Assembly (NCBI GenBank): GCA_035561515.1
Contig: DATMXP010000018.1
Location: forward strand, 199,568 to 263,567
Length of the DNA stretch: 64,000 nt
Source: Terriglobales bacterium
GTDB taxonomy: Bacteria > Acidobacteriota > Terriglobia > Terriglobales > Acidobacteriaceae
Direction of reading: 5' to 3'
Below the pieces are notes generated by a model. The model was not told the origin of the DNA. It ran no database searches and worked only from the letters and a program-made list of their open reading frames with translations. Position 1 is the stretch's first letter. Each line of letters opens with the position of its first letter. Of this stretch, positions 17,182 to 25,716 are shown in pieces. Position numbers and translations under genes: made by a program.

Positions 17182-18572
17182 CCTTGTGCCTCGCGTTGCG
17201 CATCACGGAGAAATCGCCGGGCGGAGTTGATCCTGGCTTCGAGATCGTGGGCGAACTCTGGAGATGTTTCAGCGACTCGCGATGCACGTTGCAGTGCCAT
17301 TTCGTCACGCAAGAGGGAGTCGGCTGTTTCGTAATAGGATCGAGGATGTCGCCCCCGAAGAGTGATCTCCCGATCGCTCGTCTCGGCCCAGGGCTTGACT
17401 TGGGTGAGCCTATCTTTCACTTCCTCGTAGTAAGGCGTGCCTTTGATCGGGTAAGCGACGGTGGTGAAGAATATGTCCGGGTCCGTGCGCTTCAGGTGCT
17501 CGAGAGTTGCTTCGATGTCTGAAAGATCCTCGCCTTCGTAACCCCACATCAGAAACATGCCCGTCTGAATGCCGCGTTCGCGGCAGAGTTCAACGGCCGT
17601 TTGAACTTCGGATGTTGTCACGTCCCGCTGCATAGCATCGAGGACGCGTTGAGATCCGCTTTCTGAGCCGATCCAAATGCGGAAACAGCCAAGCGTGGCC
17701 ATGAGTTCGGCGACCTCTGAATTCATCCGGTCGGCACGGGTGATGCACTCGAAAGGAATGTGCAGATTCCGCTGACGCATCTCGCTGGCGTAGGTTCGAA
17801 GCCAGGCGTGATGGATAGTAAAGACGTCGTCGGCGATCCACATCATGTCAGGCTGATATTCGGAAATTAGGCATTCAATTTCGTCCACGACAAGAACGGG
17901 ATTACGTCGCCTGTGGGTCTGGCCATAAACCTGGTGACTGCACCAGCGACAGCGGTAAGGGCACCCACGCGCAGTGATCAGAGAAACAGAGCTCTTGCCG
18001 TGGGCGGTGCGCCATGCAGATAGATACTTGCTCATGGCAATGTCGCCACGCGCCGGCAATGGTTGTGCGTCGAGGTCGCGAAGCTGAGCCCGAGGTCCGG
18101 TAATCCGGACGGCTTCGCCCTCATCGAGAAACGCGATGCCGGCAATGTGGCGCAGAGACTCAAAGTCGCGTCGCAGAAGAATTGGAAGCAGTTCCTCCAT
18201 GGTGACTTCGCCTTCGCCGTTGACCACGATATGCGCGCCGCACTCCAAGTATTCTTTCGGATACGCGCCTGGCTCCGGCCCGCCGACCACGCAAATCCAG
18301 CCAAGTTCACGCGCCGCCCGAAGTATCTCCACGACGTGCTTTCGCGTCATTAGGTTCGCGTAGATTCCCAGGATGGCAGGCGTTTCTGTGCGGAGTACTT
18401 TGTAGAGTTCTTCTCGGGTTGAAAAGGTGGAGTCGAATACCTCCACATCAAATCCTTTTTGGCGTAGATGAGAACAGAGGTACAGGATTCCCAAGGGCGC
18501 GTAGGGCTTCATGATCTGAAGCTCTTTCGCGTCCTCGTTCAGGAAGTAGCCGTGCGTCAGAAGGAGGTCCAC
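17178..18572 (-). CDS. B12-binding-type radical SAM protein (2)
   Basis: 464 residues from GTG 18572, preferred over an ATG at 18599 inside the upstream gene: it sits 1 nt after that gene's stop, has AAGGGAG about 8 nt upstream, and gives an N-terminus (MDLLLTHGYFLN) that aligns with the next paralogue (MIDVLLTHSYHLL). The Rossmann domain includes VVGGPEPGAYPKEYLECG, VNGEGEVTMEEL. The cluster motif is CPYRCRWC in ITARGCPYRCRWCSHQVYG, followed by WIGSESGSQRVLDAMQRDV. With the gene at 18574 it forms a tandem-duplicated pair. Substrate unknown. Confidence 0.9.
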   Translation of the reverse strand: MDLLLTHGYFLNEDAKELQIMKPYAPLGILYLCSHLRQKGFDVEVFDSTFSTREELYKVLRTETPAILGIYANLMTRKHVVEILRAARELGWICVVGGPEPGAYPKEYLECGAHIVVNGEGEVTMEELLPILLRRDFESLRHIAGIAFLDEGEAVRITGPRAQLRDLDAQPLPARGDIAMSKYLSAWRTAHGKSSVSLITARGCPYRCRWCSHQVYGQTHRRRNPVLVVDEIECLISEYQPDMMWIADDVFTIHHAWLRTYASEMRQRNLHIPFECITRADRMNSEVAELMATLGCFRIWIGSESGSQRVLDAMQRDVTTSEVQTAVELCRERGIQTGMFLMWGYEGEDLSDIEATLEHLKRTDPDIFFTTVAYPIKGTPYYEEVKDRLTQVKPWAETSDREITLRGRHPRSYYETADSLLRDEMALQRASRVAETSPEFAHDLEARINSARRFLRDAQREAQG

Positions 18573-18573
18573 G

Positions 18574-20040
18574 TCATGCTCCCTTTCCGTTGAATGCAAG
18601 TTGCGCTAAAGGAACAATGGACGATCGTGCGGACGAGTGTGCCAGCGTTGCGTCTGAGTTACGGCTAAATGGCTCCATGCTTTCAACGGACTTCCATATG
18701 TCGGATACGGAAAGTCCGGTCGTAACGCCAGCGGTCCAGCTTTCGACTTCGGCATGAAGGGCGTCGCGAATGGCACGGTAGAACGAGTCCGTGTAAGCAC
18801 CCTTGAATATGACGCAGAGGTCGTCGCTATCTCGCCAATTTCTCTTGTGGCCAAGTTCATCGCGAACGCGGTTATAGAAACCAGTGTTGGGCAACGGATA
18901 GGAGAGCGAAACGCCGATATCGTCGGGGCGCGTGCTTCGTACGAGCGATATCGTCTTTTGGATGTCTTCCCATTCTTCGCCGGGATATCCAAACTGCAGG
19001 AAGTAGCAGGCTCGGATATCGGCGCTCTTCAGGCGGTTTCGAGCGTCGATGATCTGTTGAACATGCAGACCCTTGTCCATGGCATCAAGCACCTTCTGAG
19101 AGCCGGATTCCACGCCCATCCAAACCTCGGAGCACCCTGCTCGCTTCAGATCGGCGACGGTTCGTTCACTCATGAGGTCTGCGCGAGATTGGATCTTGAA
19201 GGCGACCTGACATTCACGACTTTGTACCTCATTGGCAAATTCAGTGGTCCAAGTGTGGCTGAGCGCAAACACATCGTCCGCAAACCAGAAATGCTCCGCA
19301 CTGCAATCGCGCTTCAGGCGTAACATTTCGTCGGCAACAGTGGCCGGCGCACGAAGCCGGAACTTATCGCCGGAGATTGGCTTGGCGCACCAATTGCAGC
19401 GATACGGGCAACCACGACTGCTGACCAAATTCAAGGAGAAATAGCCGTGAGCGGTTCTCCAGGCCTCCCGGTATGACTTGATATCAACAAGATCCCAGGC
19501 CGGTGAGGGAAGAGCGGTGAAATCGCCAACGTTGTGAGACACGCGGGTGGAAAGTATCGATGATTCCGCCTGAACTACTCCTGGGATAGCGCCAGCAGTG
19601 CCGCGCGAAAGCTTACGGCATAAGTCTGCAAGAGCGTATTCGGATTCCCCAAACAGCACATAGTCGACGCTGTGTTGAAGATAGTCTGCCGCGTGATCGG
19701 TAGCGTCAGAGCCGTGGCACACGACGACCGCACCGGCCTCCCGCGCAAGAGCAGCCATCTGCCACGCAAGTTCACGCATGCGGCTAAGGCACATCTTCGT
19801 GAGGAAGTTAAAGTCATCTTCATAGATGGCTACGATCTTGGGACGGCACGCACCCAGAACATCGGGGAACTCCGATACAGGATCACGCAGCATGGTGTCG
19901 AAAAGCGCGACGGATAGGCCCTTTTGGCGTAACACCGAGGCGGCGAATAGAGTCCCAAGAGGGGGATAGGGCTGCATCTTGCGCACCTGCTTACGGTCGT
20001 AGAGGAGGTGGTAAGAATGTGTAAGCAGCACGTCGATCAA
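18574..20040 (-). CDS. B12-binding-type radical SAM protein (3)
   Basis: 488 residues. The N-terminal Rossmann-like domain runs MIDVLLTHSYHLL, MQPYPPLGTLFAA, LFDTML, VVCHGSDATD and FGESEYALADL. The cluster motif is CPYRCNWC in VSSRGCPYRCNWCAKPISG. The downstream SAM-barrel motif WMGVESGSQKVLDAMDKGL closely matches paralogue 2. It is 15 nt from the stop of the upstream gene. Tandem duplication with the 17178 gene is the simplest explanation; both likely act successively on one substrate. Confidence 0.9.
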   Translation of the reverse strand: MIDVLLTHSYHLLYDRKQVRKMQPYPPLGTLFAASVLRQKGLSVALFDTMLRDPVSEFPDVLGACRPKIVAIYEDDFNFLTKMCLSRMRELAWQMAALAREAGAVVVCHGSDATDHAADYLQHSVDYVLFGESEYALADLCRKLSRGTAGAIPGVVQAESSILSTRVSHNVGDFTALPSPAWDLVDIKSYREAWRTAHGYFSLNLVSSRGCPYRCNWCAKPISGDKFRLRAPATVADEMLRLKRDCSAEHFWFADDVFALSHTWTTEFANEVQSRECQVAFKIQSRADLMSERTVADLKRAGCSEVWMGVESGSQKVLDAMDKGLHVQQIIDARNRLKSADIRACYFLQFGYPGEEWEDIQKTISLVRSTRPDDIGVSLSYPLPNTGFYNRVRDELGHKRNWRDSDDLCVIFKGAYTDSFYRAIRDALHAEVESWTAGVTTGLSVSDIWKSVESMEPFSRNSDATLAHSSARSSIVPLAQLAFNGKGA

Positions 20041-20055
20041 GCATCACCTCGAAAT

Positions 20056-21555
20056 TCAACAGACGTCTTGCGTGCGCAGTGTTTCGCCGGTCAACAGCGA
20101 TCGGCGAGTCACGAGTTTCTCAGTAGAGCGCGCTATCCAAAGCTCCCAAGGAAAGGAAAATCGATTTGCGCGAAGCCTCCAGCGAACTGGCGCTGCCAGA
20201 AACTTTCGGGCGCTCCGCTGGAGAAGGGGGAAAGTCCTGGTGGCCTTACGTATCTGGTTGTTCAGCAGGAAGTACGCGAGAACGCGGCGTAATCGCGACA
20301 GATCCTCGCCGCGCAGCCAGGGCAGCACGTTCGTCCCGAGTGGCATATCAGCCCACTCGCGTAGCGACTGCGGTTCGTGCACGCCCAGTTCTCTCAGCTC
20401 AGGCCAGATTGGAATTCCGGGATACGGTGTGAAAATGTTCGGAGAAAAACTGACGTTCCAGAAATGTCCAGCAATGTCGCTCATAGTTCGGAACGTCTCG
20501 AGGCGATCGGATTCAGTTTCGCCGGGATATCCGAAGATCAGGTTGAACGTGACGTGAATACCGCCGAGCTCAGCCTTGCGCGCCGTCTCGTACATCTCGT
20601 CCACGCGTTGATGACGCTTGTTCATGAGCTTCAGAACGGGAGCGGATGTGGATTCAGTGCCGAAGCCCATGTGCGAAACGCCGCTCTTGCCAAGCAGGCG
20701 GGCGTCGTCGTCACTCATGCGGCAGAGAAAGTCCGTCGAAGCTTGAAAGGTCCACCGGAAGCGCACGCTGGAATCATGGATTCCCCTGGCAATTGCGATA
20801 GCGCGACGAACATCGACGGGGAAGTTGGAATCCAGAAGTGCGATTTCCTGAAGCCGGTAACGCTCTGCCAAGCCGATCATCTCTTCAACAACCCGTCCGG
20901 CAGACAGAGCGTTGAACCGTCGCTTGTAGAAGACCATGTCGGTGCAGTAGTTGCACGCATACGGACATCCCACGCTCGTGGCATAAGCAAGTTTGCGAAT
21001 ACCAGTGACACGCTCGTAAGCGTCTACCTGCGCGAGATCGAAAGCCGGAGTCGGGAGCGAATCCAGGAGTTCCACGCGACGCGAAGGGTTGTGGACGATC
21101 TCCGACCCAGACTTCCATGACAATCCGGCAATACCTGACGTCTCAGCGTGATCACGAAGTGCGGAAGCAAGCTCGACGAGAGTGATTTCGCCCTGTCCGC
21201 GAACGATGAAGTCTACGAATGGCTCGCGTAATGTCTGTTCAGGCAAAAGACTGGGATGCCATCCACCGAAGGCAATTGGAACATGCGGTAGATGTGACCT
21301 TAGCGAATTGGCAATTTCAATGGCGCCAAGAATCATCGGCCCGGTAAGGACTGAAATCCCAACGCATATGGCATCCTTTGCTTCTCGCAGACAGCTGGCT
21401 CTGTAGTTCGAATCTATGGCCGCATCGATAATCACGGGTTGGAAGCCGGCTTTTCGTAACGACGACGCGAGCGTAAGTAAGCAAAGAGGAGCGCTCAGCG
21501 GTGGGCCGTCGTATGGCGGATAGAACAAGACGACCTTGGGTGTTGAGCGCGTCAT
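20056..21555 (-). CDS. B12-binding-type radical SAM protein (4)
   Basis: 499 residues. The Rossmann domain contains KVVLFYPPYDGPP, GISVLTGPMILGAIEIA, FGGWHPSLLPEQTL and VDFIVRGQGE. The cluster motif is CPYACNYC in SVGCPYACNYCTDMVFYKRRF, followed by GFGTESTSAPVLKLMNKRH. It is very similar along its whole length to the 21555 gene (shared GGWHPSLLP and VRGQGE), so the pair arose by duplication. The start overlaps the upstream stop (ATGA). Confidence 0.9.
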   Translation of the reverse strand: MTRSTPKVVLFYPPYDGPPLSAPLCLLTLASSLRKAGFQPVIIDAAIDSNYRASCLREAKDAICVGISVLTGPMILGAIEIANSLRSHLPHVPIAFGGWHPSLLPEQTLREPFVDFIVRGQGEITLVELASALRDHAETSGIAGLSWKSGSEIVHNPSRRVELLDSLPTPAFDLAQVDAYERVTGIRKLAYATSVGCPYACNYCTDMVFYKRRFNALSAGRVVEEMIGLAERYRLQEIALLDSNFPVDVRRAIAIARGIHDSSVRFRWTFQASTDFLCRMSDDDARLLGKSGVSHMGFGTESTSAPVLKLMNKRHQRVDEMYETARKAELGGIHVTFNLIFGYPGETESDRLETFRTMSDIAGHFWNVSFSPNIFTPYPGIPIWPELRELGVHEPQSLREWADMPLGTNVLPWLRGEDLSRLRRVLAYFLLNNQIRKATRTFPLLQRSARKFLAAPVRWRLRANRFSFPWELWIARSTEKLVTRRSLLTGETLRTQDVC

Positions 21556-23069
21556 CAGCAGGCGGCCTCGGAAGTGCGTGGTTCAAGTCGCTTTGCATCC
21601 ACTGCTGGCCTAAAGGAGGCGGTGCGCTGCTTAAGCTTGTTGTTGACCCATAATTCCACTGGCGCGGAGTAGAAATCGTGATCGAGACGCCAGCGGGCGG
21701 GAATGGAAATACATTTCTGAACCCGCCGAGTAAATCGATCGCGTGAATCGGCTGCAATCGGTATGCGGTCAAAGGCAATGCGTAGATAGTCCCGCATGAC
21801 CTGCAGGCGGCGATGCTCTCGCCCGTTGAGCCAGGGCAAAACGGTATAACGGGGAAAGAAGTCGGCCCATCCTTCAAGAGTGCTGGGGACCTGGATGCCA
21901 AGCTCCGAAGCGTGTTCCATAATTGGCGATCCGGGATAGGGGGTGAAGATGTTCGTCCAGAACTCCGCGCCTGGGAACCGCCGGCAGACGTCCATCATGA
22001 AGTCCACGGTCTCGCGGCGTTCTTTCGAGCCTTCGCCTGGGTAGGCAAAGATGATGTTGAACGACGGTCGTATGTCCGCCTCTATACACCGAGACGCACT
22101 CTCGTAGATCGAGTCGAAGTCCTGGAACTCTTTATTCATCGCCCTGAGAATCTTTTCGGAGCCCGAATCGACGCCCTGGCAAATCTGGTGCAGTCCACTA
22201 CGCCGGAGAAGACGCAGGTCTTCAAGGGAGAGCCGTGCCGTTAAATTGGTCGTTGCCTGAATGCTCCACTTAAAACGTGCACCCGCACGAACCAAGCCTT
22301 CGCCAATCAGCCGCGCACGATCGAGGTCAACGAGAAAATTGTCGTCAACGATCCAGAGCAACTCGAGGTTGTAACGAGAGGCGAGATCAACTGTTTCTTC
22401 AACGAACTGTTCTGGCGATAGCGCATTCCACTTGCGTCCATAGACTCCGGCATTCGTGCAATACGAGCAGTTAAAGGGACACGCCAAGCTAGAGATGTAC
22501 ATGGCCCAGCGACGCCCGCAACTCTTCTCGTAGGCATCGAAATCGGCCAGTTGGTAAGCTTTGGGAGGCAGACTGGCAATGGGTTTCAGCGGACGTTCCT
22601 GCGTGAACATCAGTTTGCCATCACGCTTGACGCCAATACCGCTGATGAGATCCATTGCGGAGCGACTTTCGATATGGCGCACCACCTCAAGCATCGCGTC
22701 TTCACCTTGGCCGCGCACGACAACGTCAATGAATGGAGCCTCAAGCGTTTGCCGCGGCAACAGAGACGGATGCCAGCCTCCGAGAACAATCGGGAAATCA
22801 GGGTTCCACTTCTTCACGGCGCTTGCGATCTCAACGGTGTCGCGAATCATCGGTCCCGTCACGAGTGAGATTCCGAGACATATAGCGTCTTTCACCTCTT
22901 CAAGGACTCGTTTCTGAAAATTCGGCGTGATGGTCGAATCGATAAGACAGACTTCGTATCCGGCCCGAAGCAGCGGAGTTGCAACCGCCAAAATCCCCAA
23001 GGGGGCTGTGGCTTCGGTGCTCGCGAATTGAGGGAAGAAGAAGACGACCTTTTTTGAACGCGCACCCAC
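21555..23069 (-). CDS. B12-binding-type radical SAM protein (5), first gene of the operon
   Basis: 504 residues from a GTG start. The Rossmann domain reads KKVVFFFPQF, PLGILAVATPLL, GISLVTGPMIRDTVEIA, LGGWHPSLLPRQTL and VVVRGQGED. The cluster motif is CPFNCSYC in SSLACPFNCSYCTNAGVYGRKW. QGVDSGSEKILRAMNKE is the SAM-barrel segment. The start codon lies only about 8 nt from a TATATT hexamer on the same strand (23077-23082), so the mRNA may be leaderless; no Shine-Dalgarno is evident. It heads the nine-gene operon. Confidence 0.88.
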   Translation of the reverse strand: MGARSKKVVFFFPQFASTEATAPLGILAVATPLLRAGYEVCLIDSTITPNFQKRVLEEVKDAICLGISLVTGPMIRDTVEIASAVKKWNPDFPIVLGGWHPSLLPRQTLEAPFIDVVVRGQGEDAMLEVVRHIESRSAMDLISGIGVKRDGKLMFTQERPLKPIASLPPKAYQLADFDAYEKSCGRRWAMYISSLACPFNCSYCTNAGVYGRKWNALSPEQFVEETVDLASRYNLELLWIVDDNFLVDLDRARLIGEGLVRAGARFKWSIQATTNLTARLSLEDLRLLRRSGLHQICQGVDSGSEKILRAMNKEFQDFDSIYESASRCIEADIRPSFNIIFAYPGEGSKERRETVDFMMDVCRRFPGAEFWTNIFTPYPGSPIMEHASELGIQVPSTLEGWADFFPRYTVLPWLNGREHRRLQVMRDYLRIAFDRIPIAADSRDRFTRRVQKCISIPARWRLDHDFYSAPVELWVNNKLKQRTASFRPAVDAKRLEPRTSEAAC

Positions 23070-23076
23070 GTCGCGG

Positions 23077-23082
23077 AATATA
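23077..23082 (-). promoter_or_regulatory. Candidate -10 hexamer TATATT for the radical SAM operon
   Basis: Reading on the minus strand, TATATT lies about 7 bases before the GTG at 23069, so transcription would begin at or next to the start codon. The matching -35 zone (about 23100-23105) has no TTGACA-like sequence but abuts the first of the 11-bp repeats, as expected for an activator-dependent promoter. Confidence 0.35.
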
Positions 23083-23102
23083 GGCGTCCCGAGTGGGTCC
23101 GG

Positions 23103-23131
23103 TTGTCACTGATTTGTCACGGAATTGTCAT
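23103..23131 (+). promoter_or_regulatory. Three direct repeats TTGTCA(C/T) with 11-bp period (PhoB-box-like)
   Basis: TTGTCAC at 23103, TTGTCAC at 23114 and TTGTCAT at 23125 are spaced exactly 11 bp apart, one helical turn. This is the architecture and nearly the sequence of the Pho box known for PhoB (CTGTCAT repeats, 11-bp period), the binding mode of OmpR/PhoB-type winged-helix regulators. It lies in the divergent region between the radical SAM operon and the HPr-kinase-like gene, in the forward orientation for the latter. Confidence 0.65.
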
Positions 23132-23190
23132 TTTCTTGCGCGACCGTTTCGTTATGCCAAGTTTTCGATACGCTGTTGCCCTGGTGGCAG

Positions 23191-24159
23191 ATGGAAACAT
23201 TTGTGGTTGACGAAGCTGCTCTTGAGTTGCGGACATGGGTCTGCGTAGCCGGAGTTGCGGTTCGAGTATCGACGAATTCGGAAAGTGTTCTGCGAAGCTT
23301 TCGCACGAGGAAGTTCCTGCAACAGCCCGATGCAGCGTTCAGCATCAATGTGGCAGTTCGAACCGGCGCGAGGTCGAAATATGCGACGCCCTATTTTCGC
23401 GGCATGGCACACTTGGTGTTTATGGAGTTCGGTCCAGACGACGTGTTCGTTATCGATCTGCTGCGTCGTCGAATAGATGGGATTGTGAAGGAACAGCTGG
23501 CTACCGACATCAATTTCTGGAACAAGTTATTTGTGCCTATCTGCATGGGCGTGCTGGGGCCAACGGTCGGAGTGATACCGGTTCATTCTGCTTGTTTAAT
23601 TCACAACAGCACTGGCCTGTTGCTGGCGGGACAGTCGGGGAGTGGAAAGTCCACTCTGGCGGTAGCATTGGCTCGTGAAGGATTAGGATTCATCTCGGAT
23701 GACTGGACGTATGTTACACATGCCGCCGATGGCCTAGTAGCGCATGGCTTGCGAGCGCCGATCAAGCTACTACCTGGTAGTGATCGTTACTTTCCGGAAT
23801 TGCGTGGACGGTCACCGGAGACTTCACTGAATGGCGAACTAGCATTTGAAGTCTGCAGCTGCGATCTGGGCTTTTCGTATGAGGACACGTGCTATCCGAA
23901 GCACATTGTGTTCGTGGAGCGAACGCCGGGGTCTAGTGTTGATCTCGAACCGCTAGAGCGCGAGCAAGTGCTCGCCTATTTCACATCGAGTATTGAGCGG
24001 CTTCCCGAGGAACTAATGGCGGTAGCGGAGACTCGCGAAACTATTCTTCGACGTGTTGCTGACCTCCCCGGATATGTATTCCGATACGGAGGATCCCCGC
24101 GAGACGGAGCTCGCGGCCTAATTGATCAATTAACCATCTGCAAGGAGGTGTTGCGGTGA
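23191..24159 (+). CDS. HPr-kinase/serine-kinase-like P-loop protein
   Basis: 322 residues from ATG 23191; an upstream in-frame TTG at 23125 is rejected because it lies inside the repeat operator. The N-terminal ~130 residues are a beta-rich domain (VAGVAVRVSTNSESVLRSF). The C-terminal part is a P-loop domain with GQSGSGKSTLAVALA near 148-160 and a following ISDDWTYV segment as in HprK-type folds. Such standalone HprK-like proteins occur in peptide-modification and exopolysaccharide clusters, where they phosphorylate small molecules or peptides; they are not true HPr kinases. It is the first gene of the plus-strand operon, next to the radical SAM operon. The substrate cannot be deduced. Confidence 0.82.
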   Translation: METFVVDEAALELRTWVCVAGVAVRVSTNSESVLRSFRTRKFLQQPDAAFSINVAVRTGARSKYATPYFRGMAHLVFMEFGPDDVFVIDLLRRRIDGIVKEQLATDINFWNKLFVPICMGVLGPTVGVIPVHSACLIHNSTGLLLAGQSGSGKSTLAVALAREGLGFISDDWTYVTHAADGLVAHGLRAPIKLLPGSDRYFPELRGRSPETSLNGELAFEVCSCDLGFSYEDTCYPKHIVFVERTPGSSVDLEPLEREQVLAYFTSSIERLPEELMAVAETRETILRRVADLPGYVFRYGGSPRDGARGLIDQLTICKEVLR

Positions 24160-24566
24160 TCCAAACAACGCCCCTTTTTGATCCCCTCAGACGTTTCGTT
24201 GACTGTGAGCTTGTCAGTACCGTGAGAATTGGAACTACCGTCGTGAGAATACACACGAACTCGCCGGAGTTGACGAGCAATTTCATGGCGACGTTTACCG
24301 AAGTGAAATCAGAAGAAGCCGCATATCAATGTCGAATCGCAGTAGATTATGACGTGAATGCAGTCGAGAACCATGGGGCACGACTAATCACGACTGGCGG
24401 AATTTATGTGCGTCTTGGCAATGGATCATTCCTCTGTGAAGATTCTTCTCAGAAGCGGATCGTTGGTTTTCTCGCCCGAGGTACCGACATGCAGCGGGTC
24501 GTGCGTCACGTAATAGAACTCGTTTCCGGCGTAGCAAGCCTCACGATCATGTTTACACAAAAATGA
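24156..24566 (+). CDS. HprK-like N-terminal domain protein lacking the kinase domain
   Basis: 136 residues; the GTG start overlaps the previous stop (GTGA) and has a strong AAGGAGG 7 nt upstream, so it is actively translated. Its sequence aligns by eye with the N-terminal domain of the preceding protein: RIGTTVVRIHTNSPELTSNF against VAGVAVRVSTNSESVLRSF, then a similar beta-strand region. There is no P-loop. It could be a duplicated, then truncated paralogue kept as a regulatory or scaffold subunit, or a remnant. The good ribosome site and intact frame favour a real protein. The C-terminal helix (VVRHVIELVSGVASL) matches the region just before the kinase domain. Confidence 0.7.
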   Translation: MIQTTPLFDPLRRFVDCELVSTVRIGTTVVRIHTNSPELTSNFMATFTEVKSEEAAYQCRIAVDYDVNAVENHGARLITTGGIYVRLGNGSFLCEDSSQKRIVGFLARGTDMQRVVRHVIELVSGVASLTIMFTQK

Positions 24567-24590
24567 CAAAACAGTGACTCGACCGTGACA
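24563..24590 (-). promoter_or_regulatory. Second triple repeat, (A/G)TGAC(A/T), 11-bp period
   Basis: TGAC cores at 24564, 24575 and 24586 are exactly 11 bp apart. On the minus strand they read TGTCAC, AGTCAC and TGTCAT, the same motif as at 23103-23131. The first copy overlaps the stop codon of the HprK-like fragment gene; the site sits about 30 bp before the porin start, so it could control an internal promoter. Confidence 0.6.
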
Positions 24591-24621
24591 TGCCGTTCGT
24601 CAACGGCTCGTAACATCGCGC

Positions 24622-25716
24622 ATGTTTCCGAAAGACAACATGCGTTTCATCGAGACAACACGAATGTGGCCGACTCTGTTGTTGGCCTGCCTTTTTGTAG
24701 CGGGTTCGCTCGCGATAGCACAGGATTCGATTGTTATCTCCGGCGGCGCCGGCATGGTAGGAACAACAAGCTCGGGCTCAAAGTTCGTTCAGCCTATTCT
24801 TGCACCGGTTGCAGTGGTGCCAATCGGAGAGCGGGTTCTTATTGAGAGCCGAGGCGACATTCGCGAGTTCCTGTTTTGGCCTGCAAACGGATCGTACTCT
24901 CACCAGTTCTTCGGAAGTCTCGAATATCTGCAGGTCAGCGTTATCGCTAACTCTCATCTGACATTGACCGCGGGTAAATTCCTCACACCCTTCGGCGTAT
25001 ACAACGAGCGGCTGACGCCGATCTGGATCCGAAACTTCCAGGACGCACCAATCATTTTCCCGATAGGGACCCGAACCACCGGTTCGAGCAACGGGGCAAT
25101 GATCAGAGGTAATGTGGTAGCGCGTCGAGATTGGCAAGTGGATTATGCCGGATACTTCTCGGCGTCAAGTAACGTGGAGCAATTCAAGGCGGGACGCAGT
25201 GCGGGGTTGCGTACTAGTTTGTTCCTTCCCAAGCCGGGTCTGGAAATCGGAGGGTCCTACGAACGATATCTGCAAGCGACTCTAACAGGAGATACGGTTA
25301 CGCCCGGGGCTCTGGACGAAAACGATACAAACATCTTTGGAGCACATCTTTGGTGGCACCCCCCGCAGTCGGCATTTCATTTCAAAAGCGAGTTCGCACA
25401 CTCACCATCAGGTCACGGTTATTGGATCGAAACGGCTTATCGTTTCGGTAAACCTGCGAGCACGGCATATTTCAGTGGTGTTGAACCGCTCTTCAGAATG
25501 CAGCAGTTCATCCGACGAGACCAGCGAGTGGGAGACTCTCTGCCCAGAGAGGGCGCACAGCAGGCGGACTTTGGCGTGAATTACTACATCACGCCCACGC
25601 TGCGAGTGAACGGTAGCTATTCGCGGCAGTTTACCCCGCTGGGAGACAGAAACATTTGGAACGTCGCCATTACATACCGATTCTTGGTGCCTATTCCATT
25701 GGGATCAAAGAAATGA
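24622..25716 (+). CDS. Outer-membrane porin-like beta-barrel protein
   Basis: 364 residues; in-frame ATG codons at 24622, 24640 and 24664 are possible starts and all keep the signal peptide (LLLACLFVAGSLAIA). The mature part has alternating hydrophobic strands with segments typical of porin barrels such as LTAGKFLTPFGVYNERL and RTSLFLPKPGLEIGGSYERYL, which resemble phosphate/polyphosphate-selective or DUF3570-like barrels. The C-terminus is basic (GSKK) after the last strand (WNVAITYRFLVP) instead of a terminal Phe. The stop overlaps the next gene (ATGA). It is likely the outer-membrane gate for this operon; substrate unknown. Confidence 0.72.
   Translation: MFPKDNMRFIETTRMWPTLLLACLFVAGSLAIAQDSIVISGGAGMVGTTSSGSKFVQPILAPVAVVPIGERVLIESRGDIREFLFWPANGSYSHQFFGSLEYLQVSVIANSHLTLTAGKFLTPFGVYNERLTPIWIRNFQDAPIIFPIGTRTTGSSNGAMIRGNVVARRDWQVDYAGYFSASSNVEQFKAGRSAGLRTSLFLPKPGLEIGGSYERYLQATLTGDTVTPGALDENDTNIFGAHLWWHPPQSAFHFKSEFAHSPSGHGYWIETAYRFGKPASTAYFSGVEPLFRMQQFIRRDQRVGDSLPREGAQQADFGVNYYITPTLRVNGSYSRQFTPLGDRNIWNVAITYRFLVPIPLGSKK

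Noticed and set aside
23125..23190. Longer HprK-like start at TTG 23125
   Set aside because: The TTG lies inside the 11-bp repeat operator; ATG 23191 gives the usual family start.
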